A stretch of DNA of 64,000 nucleotides from Microbacterium murale. Its GTDB lineage: Bacteria; Actinomycetota; Actinomycetes; Actinomycetales; Microbacteriaceae. The DNA lies in NCBI RefSeq assembly GCF_014635185.1, contig NZ_BMCM01000001.1, positions 868,001 through 932,000 on the forward strand, in the 5' to 3' direction. Below are positions 15,802-27,848 of this stretch, piece by piece. The notes beneath the pieces were generated by a model. It was not told the DNA's origin. It was given only the letters and a program-made list of their open reading frames with translations, and made no database searches. Each line of letters opens with the position of its first letter. Position 1 is the first letter of the stretch. Position numbers and translations under genes: made by a program.

Positions 15802-17193
15802 ATGTCCTCTCCTGCCCAGCCCGACGTTCCGATCTGGGCGCAGGTGGCGGATCTCCTCGATCACGACGACCGCGTGACGCCCCAGTTGCAGGGCTTCCTG
15901 AGTCTCGTGGTTCCTGCCGGAGTCATGGGCGCGACGCTCTACCTCGACGTGCCGAACGACCTCACGGCGGCACAGATCAACAAGCGTCTTCGCATGCCGA
16001 TCATGGAGGCGCTGACTCACCTCGGTGACGAGGTCACGGCGTTCCGCGTGGTCGTGAATCATGAGCTCGCCGAGCAGCCCACGGCGCCGATCGTCGTCGC
16101 GGACTTCAATCGTTCCGACATGCCTCGCAGCGAATCGCCCATGGAACAGCCCACTCCCATGCGCCATGAGTCCAGGCTGAACCCGAAGTACACGTTCGAC
16201 AATTTCGTGATCGGCCAGTCCAACCGGTTCTCGCACGCGGCCGCAGTCGCTGTCGCCGAGGCGCCGGCCAAGGCGTACAACCCGCTCTTCATCTACGGCG
16301 ACTCGGGCCTCGGCAAGACGCACCTGCTCCACGCGATCGGCGACTACGCGCAGTCCCTCTACACGGGAGTGAAGGTCCGCTACGTCTCCAGCGAGGAGTT
16401 CACGAACGACTTCATCAACTCGATCGCCAACAACCGCGGCTCTGCGTTCCAGGCCAGATACCGCGACGTCGACATCCTCCTCATCGACGACATCCAGTTC
16501 CTTCAGGGTCGCGCCGAGACGCAGGAAGCCTTCTTCCACACCTTCAACACGCTGCACGATCACAACAAGCAGGTCGTGATCACCAGTGACGTCGCGCCGA
16601 AGCACCTCACCGGTTTCGAAGACCGGATGCGCAGCCGCTTCGAGTGGGGTCTGATCACGGATGTCCAGGCGCCCGACCTCGAGACGCGCATCGCGATCCT
16701 CCGCAAGAAGGCGCAGAGCGAGGCACTGCACATCCCCGACGAGGTGCTCGAGTACATCGCGACCGTTGTGTCATCGAACATCCGCGAACTGGAGGGCGCC
16801 CTCATCCGCGTCTCGGCGTTCGCGAGCCTGAATCGCTCATCGCTCGACATCTCCCTCGCCCAGACCGTGCTTCGCGACATCATCGACACGGCAGAGGACA
16901 ACATCATCTCGCCGACAGACATCATCACGGCGACCGCGCAGTACTTCAAACTCACGGTCGACGACCTGTACGGATCGAGTCGTTCGCAGCAGATCGCGAC
17001 CTCACGCCAGATCGCGATGTATCTGTGCCGCGAGCGTACGAACCTGTCGTTGCCGAAGATCGGGCAGCTGTTCGGCAACCGCGATCACACGACCGTGATG
17101 TACGCGTACAAGAAGATAAGTGAGCTCATGAAGGAACGTCGCTCGATCTACAACCAGGTCACCGAGATCACCACGCAGCTCGGCCGACGCTGA
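15802..17193 (+). CDS. dnaA: chromosomal replication initiator DnaA
   Basis: This 463-residue AAA+ initiator binds DnaA boxes and opens oriC. Domain I is N-terminal (IWAQVADLLDHDDRVTPQL), followed by a short linker. The AAA+ core begins at NPKYTFDNFVIGQSNRF, with Walker A GDSGLGKT (166-173) and Walker B ILLIDDIQFL. Domain IV carries the DNA-binding signature (DHTTVMYAYKKI). The domain II linker is short compared with streptomycete DnaA. Flanking regions hold the boxes it would bind. Confidence 0.98.
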   Translation: MSSPAQPDVPIWAQVADLLDHDDRVTPQLQGFLSLVVPAGVMGATLYLDVPNDLTAAQINKRLRMPIMEALTHLGDEVTAFRVVVNHELAEQPTAPIVVADFNRSDMPRSESPMEQPTPMRHESRLNPKYTFDNFVIGQSNRFSHAAAVAVAEAPAKAYNPLFIYGDSGLGKTHLLHAIGDYAQSLYTGVKVRYVSSEEFTNDFINSIANNRGSAFQARYRDVDILLIDDIQFLQGRAETQEAFFHTFNTLHDHNKQVVITSDVAPKHLTGFEDRMRSRFEWGLITDVQAPDLETRIAILRKKAQSEALHIPDEVLEYIATVVSSNIRELEGALIRVSAFASLNRSSLDISLAQTVLRDIIDTAEDNIISPTDIITATAQYFKLTVDDLYGSSRSQQIATSRQIAMYLCRERTNLSLPKIGQLFGNRDHTTVMYAYKKISELMKERRSIYNQVTEITTQLGRR

Positions 17194-17615
17194 AAGACGC
17201 CCTTTCGGAGAGTTGACAGCACCAGGGCGCATCAGATAAATGCCGCTTTGCACATGTGGATAACTTGTGGATGAATACGTGCCGAGTTCGGGACGAATGT
17301 GTGCCGATCGCGACAACCTGTGGATAACTCGGAATGACACTGATGTCACCCACACCCTGTTTTAGTGCGGATTCCTCACTGATTCCACATCTCACACAGA
17401 TGTAGTTCCCTACTCGCGATTGATATCCACCGAGTTATCCACAGTTTCCACAGCGGTTAACACCATTAAGGAGTTAACCCTTTGAGAGTCCGATCCGATC
17501 ACCTCAAGAGCAGGAGAACTCGTCGTATGGCGCATCGCTGCTGTGGGGATACGATGGGAACCCCTGACGGGGGTCCACCCGTCTCAGTTCTTGTGATTAC
17601 GACGAGGGAGCGCCC
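17194..17615. other. oriC: dnaA-dnaN intergenic region, main oriC candidate
   Basis: The 422 non-coding bases contain DnaA boxes at 17255-17263, 17266-17274 (one mismatch) and 17319-17327 in minus orientation, and at 17435-17443 (perfect TTATCCACA) and 17444-17452 (GTTTCCACA) in plus orientation. An AT-richer segment with repeated GTTAAC (17455-17480) adjoins the inward-facing boxes and could be the unwinding element. The dnaN promoter must also lie here. Confidence 0.88.
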
Positions 17616-18758
17616 GTGAGGTTCCAGGTCAACCGCGATGTCTTCAGCGAAGCTGTGTCATTCGTCGTCAAGCTGCTTCCCCAGCGCAACCCGCAGCCGA
17701 TCCTCGCCGGCGTCCTGATCGAAGCGGGCGAGCAGGGGCTCACCCTCTCGGCATTCGACTACGAAGCATCAGCCCGCACGACGATCGAGGCAACGGTCGA
17801 CACACCTGGCACGATCCTCGTTCACGGCCGACTGCTCTCCGACATCGCCAGCCGTCTGCCGAACGCGCCGATCGAGATCGCCGTCGAGGAAGACGGCGGC
17901 ATCACCGTCAAGTGCGGATCCGCACGGTTCACCCTGGCCGCCATGCCGGTTGAGGAATATCCCTCCATTCCCGAGGTCTCCGGATCTTCCGGCGTCGTCC
18001 CGGCAGACGACTTCGGCACCGCGATCGCCCAGGTGGGCTTCGCAGCGTCCCGTGATGACGTGACACCAGTGCTCACCGGCGTGCAGCTCGAGGTGTCAGG
18101 TCACAATCTCAGCCTCGTCGCCACCGACCGCTATCGGGTGTCGCTTCGCGATGTGCCCTGGGACGGCGACGCTCCCGAGCAGACGGCACTGGTCCCCGCC
18201 CGCACGCTGACCGAGGTCGGGAAGACATTCGGGCACGCCGGCACGATCCAGGTCTCCTTCTCGGGTCAGGGCGATCGTGAGATCATCGCGTTCACCGCGG
18301 GCAACAAGACCGTCACCTCCCTCCTGATCAAGGGCAATTTCCCGCCAGTGCGTCGCCTGTTCCCCGAGCAGACGGAGCACTACGCGGTCGTCAACACCGC
18401 CGACCTGATCGAAGCTGTCCGACGCGTCGCCCTGGTGCTCGATCGCGCTGCTCCGCTGCGCTTCACCTTCACATCCGACAGCGTGACGATGGATGCTTCG
18501 GGCAGCGAGCAGGCGCGCGCATCAGAGTCGGTGGATGCCCACCTCTCCGGCGGCGATGACGTCACTCTCGGATTGAACCCGCAGTACCTGACCGAGGCGC
18601 TCAGTGCGGTCAGGAGCGAATTCGTGCGGGTCACGTTCACCTCGAGCGACAACGCGAACAAGCTCAGCCCGGTGCTGATCACCAGCCAGACCTCCGTCGA
18701 CCAGGCCGGCAACGACTCGTTCAAGTACCTGCTCCAGCCCAACCTTCTCCTCCGCTGA
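17616..18758 (+). CDS. dnaN: DNA polymerase III sliding clamp (beta subunit)
   Basis: The 380-residue ring clamp starts at GTG (MRFQVNRDVFSEAVSFVVKL) preceded by GACGAGGGAG. It has three clamp-fold repeats and family motifs such as FPPVRRLFPEQ, LSLVATDRYRVSLRDVPW and the C-terminal PVLITS. The clamp tethers Pol III and binds partners through short motifs; the NucS fragment at the end of this window ends in such a motif (RLF). Confidence 0.97.
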   Translation: MRFQVNRDVFSEAVSFVVKLLPQRNPQPILAGVLIEAGEQGLTLSAFDYEASARTTIEATVDTPGTILVHGRLLSDIASRLPNAPIEIAVEEDGGITVKCGSARFTLAAMPVEEYPSIPEVSGSSGVVPADDFGTAIAQVGFAASRDDVTPVLTGVQLEVSGHNLSLVATDRYRVSLRDVPWDGDAPEQTALVPARTLTEVGKTFGHAGTIQVSFSGQGDREIIAFTAGNKTVTSLLIKGNFPPVRRLFPEQTEHYAVVNTADLIEAVRRVALVLDRAAPLRFTFTSDSVTMDASGSEQARASESVDAHLSGGDDVTLGLNPQYLTEALSAVRSEFVRVTFTSSDNANKLSPVLITSQTSVDQAGNDSFKYLLQPNLLLR

Positions 18759-18797
18759 CCTCTATCACCGGCCCGGCGTCCTGTCCGTGGCAAAAGG

Positions 18798-18803
18798 TAG
18801 GGT
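18798..18803 (+). promoter_or_regulatory. -10-like hexamer for recF
   Basis: TAGGGT is six bases upstream of the recF GTG at 18810, with no Shine-Dalgarno sequence between, consistent with a leaderless recF transcript separate from dnaN. Confidence 0.4.
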
Positions 18804-18809
18804 GAACCC

Positions 18810-20030
18810 GTGATTGTGGAGCATCTGAGCCTGGTGGACTTCCGCAATTATGCGACCGCCGAACTCGCCCTGCTCCCCGGCCCGAACGTGCTGGTCGGCC
18901 GGAACGGTCAGGGCAAGACGAATCTCGCAGAAGCAGTGGTCTTCCTTGCGACTCTGGGCTCGCATCGGGTGTCGTCGGATGCGCCGATGGTCAGAGACGG
19001 TCAGGATTACGCCGTGATCCGCGCGCGTCTCTCCGTCGGCGAGCGAAAAGTGCTCGCCGAAGTGCAGATCAACAGGCAGGGCTCGAACAAGGCACGCATC
19101 AACGGTTCGCCCTCGAAGACCAATGAGCTTCCGCGCTACGCGCACGTCGTGTTGTTCGCGCCGGAAGATCTGCAGATCGTCCGCGGTGATCCGTCGTCGC
19201 GGCGACGCTTCGCCGATCAGCTGCTGATCCAGCGCACCCCGCGGATGGCCGGGGTCCTCGGCGACTACGACCGTGTGCTCAAGCAGCGCACCGCGTTGCT
19301 GAAGTCGGCCCGTGCCCGCGGCATCCGCGGCGAAGCCCTCGCGACTCTCGATGTCTGGAACGACAAGCTCGTCGCGCTCGGATCCGAGATCATCGATCAG
19401 CGGCTGCGTCTCGCGACCGATCTGCAGCAGCCGCTGGCCGACGCGTACACCGCGATCGCCGGCGCGGATCACACCCCGCAGATCGAGTGGGCGCTGTCGG
19501 TGCGCGGTGGCGACCCCGAAGAGGGCGAAGAGGGATCGTCGGATTCACGCGGCGAGATCGCCGAGATGTTCCGTGCAGCCCTGGAGGCGAAACGCACGCA
19601 GGAACTCGACCGCGGGCTGACTCTCGTCGGTCCGCATCGCGACGATCTGCTCCTGCGCGTGCGCTCCCTGCCGGTCAAGGGGTACGCATCGCACGGGGAA
19701 TCCTGGTCGGTCGCACTCGCGCTGCGTCTGGCATCCGCCGAGCTGCTGCGTGCGGAATCGCCCGCCGGCGACCCGGTGCTGATCCTCGACGATGTTTTCG
19801 CCGAGCTCGACGCGGATCGACGACAGCGACTCGCCGGCCTCACGGTGGGCTACGAACAGGTGGTGGTGACCGCCGCGGTCGAGGAGGATATTCCAGAGGA
19901 GCTGCATCGCCACGTCGTCCGAATCGACGCCGGAACGATCACGGACGACCGCGCCGGATCCGAGCAGAGCAGCGGCGAGAGCACCACCGAGCATGGCCCC
20001 GACAACGCTGAGGAGGACGTCGATGAGTGA
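18810..20030 (+). CDS. recF: DNA replication/repair protein RecF
   Basis: The 406-residue SMC-like ATPase helps load RecA at gaps. N-terminal MIVEHLSLVDFRNYATAEL is followed by Walker A VGRNGQGKTNL (about residues 30-39). The signature SWSVALALRLASAELL and Walker B PVLILDDVFAELD lie near the C-terminus. An extra C-terminal acidic tail (SSGESTTEHGPDNAEEDVDE) extends past the usual end. Its stop overlaps the dciA start by eight bases. Confidence 0.95.
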   Translation: MIVEHLSLVDFRNYATAELALLPGPNVLVGRNGQGKTNLAEAVVFLATLGSHRVSSDAPMVRDGQDYAVIRARLSVGERKVLAEVQINRQGSNKARINGSPSKTNELPRYAHVVLFAPEDLQIVRGDPSSRRRFADQLLIQRTPRMAGVLGDYDRVLKQRTALLKSARARGIRGEALATLDVWNDKLVALGSEIIDQRLRLATDLQQPLADAYTAIAGADHTPQIEWALSVRGGDPEEGEEGSSDSRGEIAEMFRAALEAKRTQELDRGLTLVGPHRDDLLLRVRSLPVKGYASHGESWSVALALRLASAELLRAESPAGDPVLILDDVFAELDADRRQRLAGLTVGYEQVVVTAAVEEDIPEELHRHVVRIDAGTITDDRAGSEQSSGESTTEHGPDNAEEDVDE

Positions 20031-20514
20031 CGCGGCATCCGACATCCCCGAGACGGTCGCGACCTACCTGCGCGTTCGCGGCCTGAAGCCGAGCTCGAAA
20101 TCCTGGAAGCGCAAGCGCCGCATACGTGACGACGATGACAACGCCCCGTTCACGCCCGGCCGCGATCCGGGTGTCCTCGGCGCCGTGCTCGACAAGCTCA
20201 GCCGGGACTCCGGTTGGGAGATCACTCTCGCCCGCGAAGACCTGGTGCGGCAGTGGGCGGATCTCGCCGGCTCAGACACCGCGAAGCATTCCGAACCGGT
20301 GTCATTGGAGAACGGGATGCTGACGGTCAAGTGCGATTCAACGGCCTGGGCGAAGAACCTCCAGTTCATGCGGGCGACCATCCTCACCGAGATCGGCAGA
20401 CGCTACCCGCAGGCGGGTGTGAATAACCTTCGTTTCATCGGGCCTGACGTTCCCTCCTGGAAATGGGGCCCGAGAGCCGTCCCAGGGCGTGGTCCACGCG
20501 ATACCTACGGGTAG
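20023..20514 (+). CDS. dciA: DciA-like (DUF721) replicative helicase loader
   Basis: The 163-residue protein has a basic linker (SSKSWKRKRRIRDDDDNAPF) followed by a DciA/DUF721 KH-like domain: WADLAGSDTAKHSEPVSLENGMLTVKCDSTAWAKNLQ... and INNLRF-type end. DUF721 proteins are the ancestral DnaB loaders in bacteria lacking DnaC/DnaI. The start is ATG at 20023, with GAGGAGGA upstream, inside the end of recF. Position between recF and gyrB is typical of actinobacteria. Confidence 0.9.
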   Translation: MSDAASDIPETVATYLRVRGLKPSSKSWKRKRRIRDDDDNAPFTPGRDPGVLGAVLDKLSRDSGWEITLAREDLVRQWADLAGSDTAKHSEPVSLENGMLTVKCDSTAWAKNLQFMRATILTEIGRRYPQAGVNNLRFIGPDVPSWKWGPRAVPGRGPRDTYG

Positions 20515-20594
20515 GACACCAAGCGAGGCATCCCGATCGATTTCAGGGCCACACACGGCCGTATAGCCACGTCATCCCCTCCCGGACACGCTAG

Positions 20595-22706
<2,112 letters not shown>

Positions 22707-22748
22707 CGCGCAGGAACTCTGAGCGACGACCGGAACTGAAAGAAACAC

Positions 22749-25289
22749 ATGACTGACGAAGACCGCCCCGACGCGACACCCTTCCACGAGCACGGAAAGA
22801 TCGACCAGGTCGACTTGAAGTTCGAGATGGAGCGCAGCTACCTCGACTACGCCATGGCCGTCATCGTCGGCCGTGCGCTGCCGGATGTGCGCGACGGTCT
22901 CAAGCCCGTGCACCGCCGTGTGATCTACGGCATGTACGACGGCGGTTACCGCCCGGACAAGTCGTTCTCGAAGTGCGCTCGCGTGGTCGGCGAGGTCATG
23001 GGTCAGTACCACCCGCATGGTGACACCGCGATCTACGACACCCTCGTGCGTCTCGTGCAGCCCTGGGCGCTGCGCTACCCGCTCGCGCTCGGCCAGGGCA
23101 ACTTCGGCTCCCCCGGCAACATGGGCGCCGCCGCTCCTCGGTACACCGAGACGAAGATGGCGCCGCTCGCGCTCGAGATGGTGCGCGACATCGAAGAGGA
23201 GACCGTCGACTTCTCCCCGAACTACGACGGTCAGACCCAGGAGCCGGACGTTCTGCCGGCCCGGTTCCCGAACCTGCTGGTCAACGGGTCGGTCGGCATC
23301 GCGGTCGGTATGGCCACCAACATCCCCCCGCACAACCTGCGTGAGGTGTCGGCCGCTGCGCTCTGGGCGCTGGACAACCCCGACCTGCCTCGTGAGGAGC
23401 TCCTCGAGGGACTCATCCAGCGCATCCCCGGTCCTGACTTCCCGACCGGCGCGCAGATCCTCGGATCCAAGGGCATCCACGAGGCGTACCGCACCGGACG
23501 CGGCTCGATCACGATGCGCGCGGTCGTCAACGTCGAGGAGATCCAGGGCCGCACGTGCCTCGTGATCACCGAACTGCCGTACCAGGTGAACCCCGACAAC
23601 CTCGCGGTGAAGATCGGCGACCTCGCCCGTGACGGCAAGATCACCGGCATCGCCGACATCCGCGACGAGACCAGCGACCGCACCGGTCAGCGCCTCGTCG
23701 TCGTGCTCAAGCGGGATGCCGTCGCCAAGGTCGTGCTGAACAACCTGTACAAGCACACCCAGCTGCAGGACAACTTCGGCGCGAACATGCTGGCGATCGT
23801 CGACGGCGTGCCGCGCACGCTCGCGCTCGACGGGTTCATCACGAACTGGATCGCACACCAGATCGACGTCATCGTCAGGCGCACGACCTTCCGTCTGCGC
23901 AAGGCGGAGGAGCGCATGCACATCCTGCGCGCATACCTCAAGGCGCTCGACGCGCTCGACGAGGTCATCGCGTTGATCCGCCGCTCCCCCACGGTAGACG
24001 AAGCCCGCACCGGTTTGAAGTCGCTGCTCGACATCGACGACGTGCAGGCCGACGCGATCCTCGCGATGCAGCTTCGCCGCCTCGCCGCGCTCGAGCGTCA
24101 GAAGATCATCGATGAGGCCAACGAGATCGAGGCCCAGATCGCGGAGTTCAAGGCGATCCTCGCCGACGAGGCCCGCCAGCGCACGATCATCCACGATGAG
24201 CTGACCGGTATCGTCGAGCGTTTCGGCGACGACCGTCGCACCCACGTGCTGCAGGGCTTCGACGGCGACGTCTCGATGGAAGACCTCATCGCCGAAGAGG
24301 AGATGGTCGTCACCGTCACGCGCGAGGGCTACATCAAGCGCACCCGCAGCGACAACTATCGCTCGCAGCACCGCGGTGGCAAGGGAGTCAAAGGCGCGCA
24401 GTTGCGTGCGGATGACATCGTCGAGCACTTCTTCGTCACGACGACGCACCATTGGCTGCTGTTCTTCACAGACAAGGGTCGTGTCTACCGCACGAAGACG
24501 TACGAGGTGCCGGAGGCCGGCCGCGATGCGAAGGGACAGCACGTCGCGAACCTCCTCGCCCTGCAGCCGGACGAGAACATCGCGCAGGTGCTCGACATCC
24601 GCGACTACGCGGTGGCCGACTATCTGGTGCTCGCGACCCGTGACGGCCTGGTGAAGAAGACGCGACTGACCGAGTACGACACCAACCGCCAGGGCGGCGT
24701 CATCGCGATCCGTCTCCGCGAAGAGGATGAGCTGGTCAGTGCCCTGCTCGTCGACAACACGGATGACATTCTGCTCATCTCCCGTCACGGCATGTCGCTG
24801 CGCTTCAACGCCACGGATGACGCGCTGCGCCCGATGGGACGCGCCACCGCCGGCGTGAAGGGAATGAGCTTCCGCGGCGAGGACAATCTGCTCTCGGCAT
24901 CCGTCGCCGACGAGAACGCGTTCGTGTTCGTCGTGACCGATGGGGGCTATGCGAAGCGCACCGCCGTCGGCGCGTATCGCGTTCAGGGACGCGGCGGAAT
25001 CGGCATCAAGGTCGCCAAACTCAACGACGACCGGGGCACTCTCGCGGGTGGTCTGATCGTGTCCGAGGACGACGAGGTCTTGGTGGTTCTGTCCAGCGGC
25101 AAGGTGGTACGCTCTGCCGTGGCCGAGGTGCCCGCCAAGGGCCGTGACACCATGGGAGTGGTGTTCGCCCGGACATCCGAGAAGGACCGGATCCTCGCCA
25201 TCGCACGTAACGGGGAACGCCGCATCGTCGAAGAACTGGACGAGGCGGACCCCGACACTGAGACCCCTGAGGAAAGCAACGACGTATGA
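22749..25289 (+). CDS. gyrA: DNA gyrase subunit A
   Basis: The 846-residue breakage-reunion subunit has the N-terminal core with catalytic Tyr132 ([10 protein letters not shown]) and a C-terminal six-bladed pinwheel starting near [16 protein letters not shown], with the GyrA box-like [11 protein letters not shown]. In the quinolone-resistance region [10 protein letters not shown], Thr93 occupies the position of E. coli Ser83 and Asp97 that of Asp87. A short acidic tail follows ([16 protein letters not shown]). Its stop overlaps the next gene by four bases. Confidence 0.98.
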   Translation: MTDEDRPDATPFHEHGKIDQVDLKFEMERSYLDYAMAVIVGRALPDVRDGLKPVHRRVIYGMYDGGYRPDKSFSKCARVVGEVMGQYHPHGDTAIYDTLVRLVQPWALRYPLALGQGNFGSPGNMGAAAPRYTETKMAPLALEMVRDIEEETVDFSPNYDGQTQEPDVLPARFPNLLVNGSVGIAVGMATNIPPHNLREVSAAALWALDNPDLPREELLEGLIQRIPGPDFPTGAQILGSKGIHEAYRTGRGSITMRAVVNVEEIQGRTCLVITELPYQVNPDNLAVKIGDLARDGKITGIADIRDETSDRTGQRLVVVLKRDAVAKVVLNNLYKHTQLQDNFGANMLAIVDGVPRTLALDGFITNWIAHQIDVIVRRTTFRLRKAEERMHILRAYLKALDALDEVIALIRRSPTVDEARTGLKSLLDIDDVQADAILAMQLRRLAALERQKIIDEANEIEAQIAEFKAILADEARQRTIIHDELTGIVERFGDDRRTHVLQGFDGDVSMEDLIAEEEMVVTVTREGYIKRTRSDNYRSQHRGGKGVKGAQLRADDIVEHFFVTTTHHWLLFFTDKGRVYRTKTYEVPEAGRDAKGQHVANLLALQPDENIAQVLDIRDYAVADYLVLATRDGLVKKTRLTEYDTNRQGGVIAIRLREEDELVSALLVDNTDDILLISRHGMSLRFNATDDALRPMGRATAGVKGMSFRGEDNLLSASVADENAFVFVVTDGGYAKRTAVGAYRVQGRGGIGIKVAKLNDDRGTLAGGLIVSEDDEVLVVLSSGKVVRSAVAEVPAKGRDTMGVVFARTSEKDRILAIARNGERRIVEELDEADPDTETPEESNDV

Positions 25290-25690
25290 GCACAGTAGCC
25301 GACAAGCTGGCGAAGAAATCGACGCGTAAGACCGGCGGCAAGCAGGTCCGCCTGCGCCTGGTCTACGTCGACTTCTGGTCGGCTGTGAAGCTGTCGTTCC
25401 TTGCCGCCGTCGCGCTGGCGATCGTGACCATGGTCTCGTTCTTCCTGATCTTCCTCGTGCTCCAGGCGACCGGCATCATGTCGCAGACAGACGAGTTCGT
25501 CGGCAACATCACCGACGGATCGGTCTCGCTCGCCTCTCTCATGGGCCTGCCCCAGGTGATGGCGTTCGCCGCGGTCGTGTCGATCCTGAACCTGATCGTG
25601 GTCACCGTGCTGGGCGCCGTCGGCGCCGGCATCTACAATCTGGCGGTCAAGGTCACCGGCGGGCTGCTCGTCGGCTTCACCTCGAACTGA
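25286..25690 (+). CDS. DUF3566 transmembrane protein
   Basis: The 134-residue protein is coupled to gyrA by an ATGA overlap. A basic cytoplasmic N-terminus ([19 protein letters not shown]) precedes two hydrophobic helices (about 33-58 and 84-112), and [15 protein letters not shown] is the conserved C-terminal part of DUF3566. The family is found downstream of gyrA throughout actinobacteria; its function is unknown. The operon ends at the palindrome at 25718. Confidence 0.88.
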   Translation: MSTVADKLAKKSTRKTGGKQVRLRLVYVDFWSAVKLSFLAAVALAIVTMVSFFLIFLVLQATGIMSQTDEFVGNITDGSVSLASLMGLPQVMAFAAVVSILNLIVVTVLGAVGAGIYNLAVKVTGGLLVGFTSN

Positions 25691-25717
25691 CTTCTCGACG
25701 CGCTCGACGATCGAGCG

Positions 25718-25747
25718 AAGGGACGGATGCCGCGGCATCCGTCCCTT
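25718..25747. terminator. perfect 30-bp palindrome, bidirectional terminator candidate
   Basis: AAGGGACGGATGCC and its exact complement GGCATCCGTCCCTT meet around a central GC. It lies between the convergent DUF3566 and VIT-family genes and so could end both transcripts. It embeds the GGATGC/GCATCC hexamers common in this genome. Confidence 0.85.
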
Positions 25748-25752
25748 CGTCA

Positions 25753-26463
25753 TCAGACGACGCCCGCAGTGCCGAGCAGTGTGCCGATCAACCAGGTCGC
25801 GGCCAGCGCGAGCGCTCCGCCCACAACGAGGCGTATCGACGGCCGAAGCGGCGGCGATCCTCCGATTCGTGCGGCGACCGCGCCCGTCACAGCGAGGGCG
25901 ATCAGAACGGCGACGAACGTGACGGGCACCCGCCACTCGGGCGGGGGGAGCAGGATGGCCAGCAGTGGCAGCAGGGCGCCGAGCGTGAACGCGATCGCAG
26001 ACGACAGGGCCGCGTGCCAGGGGTTGACCAGGTCTTCCTGATCGATGCCGAGTTCGACCTCGAGGTGGGCGGCGAGTGCATCGTGCGCGGTGAGCTCTTC
26101 TGCGACCTTGAGCGCCGTCTCATCGCTCAGCCCTCGGTCACGGTAGAGACCCGCGAGTTCGGCGAGCTCAGCATCCGGCATCGTCCGCAGCTCTTCGCGT
26201 TCCTTCGTGATGAGCGCCCGTTCGCTGTCGCGCTGGCTGCTCACCGAGACGTATTCGCCGAGCGCCATCGAAACAGCGCCGCCGACGAGGCCGGCAAGGC
26301 CCGCGGTCAGCAGCGCCGCGTTGTCAGTGGTCGCGCCGGCGACGCCGACGACGAGTGATGCGACGGAGACGATGCCGTCGTTGGCACCGAGCACTCCGGC
26401 GCGCAGCCAGTTCAGTCGCTGTCCGATTCCGCCGGCGTGCGGTTCTCCCTCATGTGCGGTCAT
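25753..26463 (-). CDS. VIT1/CCC1-type membrane transporter (Fe/Mn)
   Basis: About 236 residues. It has the VIT family N-terminus LRAGVLGANDGIVSVASLVVGVAGA, then LAGLVGGAVSMALGEYVSVSSQRDSE in helix 2, a cytoplasmic acidic helical domain with Glu residues that bind metal in relatives, and three further C-terminal helices. The family moves Fe2+ or Mn2+ out of the cytoplasm. I chose the ATG at 26463; a GTG at 26529 would add 22 residues without a better ribosome site. Confidence 0.85.
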   Translation of the reverse strand: MTAHEGEPHAGGIGQRLNWLRAGVLGANDGIVSVASLVVGVAGATTDNAALLTAGLAGLVGGAVSMALGEYVSVSSQRDSERALITKEREELRTMPDAELAELAGLYRDRGLSDETALKVAEELTAHDALAAHLEVELGIDQEDLVNPWHAALSSAIAFTLGALLPLLAILLPPPEWRVPVTFVAVLIALAVTGAVAARIGGSPPLRPSIRLVVGGALALAATWLIGTLLGTAGVV

Positions 26464-26555
26464 GGCTTCAGTGAAGCAGATCAGATCGTCGTAGTCGGGA
26501 AAACCCGAACGGAGCTCTCCGGGTGACACGGTGTCGCGGCCCGCGACCTGCGGCC

Positions 26556-26561
26556 TACGTT
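26556..26561 (+). promoter_or_regulatory. -10-like hexamer for sensor kinase operon
   Basis: TACGTT is six bases upstream of the ATG at 26568, with no ribosome binding site. This again suggests a leaderless transcript. Confidence 0.4.
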
Positions 26562-26567
26562 TGAGGC

Positions 26568-27848
26568 ATGACCACTCAGACTGTCCCCTCCGCGGTGTCC
26601 CAGACGCCGGCGAAAACGCCGCCGCTGCGGCTGTTCTTCACAATCCTGCATCTTGCGGCGCTCGGCGTACTCGGTGGTGGCGTCATCGGAATCCTGGCCG
26701 CCACCTTCGGAACCGGCCTGGCCCTGCTCTTCGTCCTCGGAATCGGACTGCTGTTCCTGGTGGGCTTCGTCTACGCCCTGTTCGGGCTCGGCTGGTTCGA
26801 GATCGTTCGCATCAGAGGGCTGTACGGCCTCGACGTGCCCGACCTGCAGCCTCGCCGCCGCCAGCGGTCCGGTTTCGGGGGCTGGCTGCGCTCGCTCGGT
26901 CGTCAGAGCATCGACGGGCGCATGTGGCGGGCAGTGGCGAGTTTCGTCATCGCGTGCATCTTCGGTGCACTGGTGCTCCGGCTCTTCTGGGCGCTGGTGT
27001 TCGCGGCTATCACCATCTTCGCGCCGCTCGGCACCGCGGAGACCGTGTCGATTCCGCTCGCCTTCGGTGTCGGTCAGATCGGCGTGGAGTGGGCGGTGCT
27101 GGTCGGCATCCTCGGCGTTCTCGCTGCCGTCGCCGGCATCATCGGCCTCGCTCTTCTGCATCGCACGATCAGCCGTGCACTCGTCGTTCCCAACCGTGAG
27201 GCCGAACTGACCGAGCAGGTGCGCACGACCAGTGCACAGCGTGAAGGCGCCGTGCGTGCGGCCGACGTCGAGCGCACGCGAATCGAACGCGATCTGCACG
27301 ACGGCGTCCAGCCACGCCTGGTCTCGGTCGGGATGACCCTGGGCCTCGCGCACCAGAAGATCGATGACGACCCGGCTCAGGCCAAGGACCTGATCGCCGA
27401 GGCTCACACTTCCACGAAGGCCGCCATCACCGAGCTGCGACAGCTCGCACGCGGCATCCATGCGTCGGTTCTCGACGATCGAGGGCTGGATGCTGCGCTC
27501 TCCGCCCTCGCCAGCAGATCGCACATCCCGGTGCAGCTCGACGTCCGCATCGACGGACGCTGCAGCCGCGATGCCGAAGCCGCCGTGTACTTCTCGATCG
27601 CAGAGTCGCTCACCAACGCCGCCAAGCACTCGCGGGCAAGCGAATGCCGGGTGGTCGTGCGGCTCCGCGAAGGGGGCGTGCTGTGGGCCCGCGTCGAGGA
27701 CAACGGCATGGGCGGTGCGCAGGTCCAGCCCGGTGGCGGACTCGACGGCATCTCGAACCGTGTGCTCGCTGCGGGCGGCACTTTCCGTCTCGACAGCCCG
27801 CAAGGCGGTCCCACATCGCTGGAGGTGAGCGTGCCATGCGCATCCTGA
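26568..27848 (+). CDS. sensor histidine kinase, NarL/HisKA_3 class
   Basis: The 426-residue protein has two pairs of N-terminal membrane helices (about residues 22-75 and 128-200) with little extracellular loop, so it probably senses within or at the membrane. The dimerisation domain carries ERTRIERDLHDGVQPRLVSV with the phosphoacceptor His, and the ATPase domain has the N box ESLTNAAKH and the G boxes VEDNGMGG and GGGLDGISNRV. It overlaps the response regulator gene by 13 bp. Confidence 0.92.
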   Translation: MTTQTVPSAVSQTPAKTPPLRLFFTILHLAALGVLGGGVIGILAATFGTGLALLFVLGIGLLFLVGFVYALFGLGWFEIVRIRGLYGLDVPDLQPRRRQRSGFGGWLRSLGRQSIDGRMWRAVASFVIACIFGALVLRLFWALVFAAITIFAPLGTAETVSIPLAFGVGQIGVEWAVLVGILGVLAAVAGIIGLALLHRTISRALVVPNREAELTEQVRTTSAQREGAVRAADVERTRIERDLHDGVQPRLVSVGMTLGLAHQKIDDDPAQAKDLIAEAHTSTKAAITELRQLARGIHASVLDDRGLDAALSALASRSHIPVQLDVRIDGRCSRDAEAAVYFSIAESLTNAAKHSRASECRVVVRLREGGVLWARVEDNGMGGAQVQPGGGLDGISNRVLAAGGTFRLDSPQGGPTSLEVSVPCAS

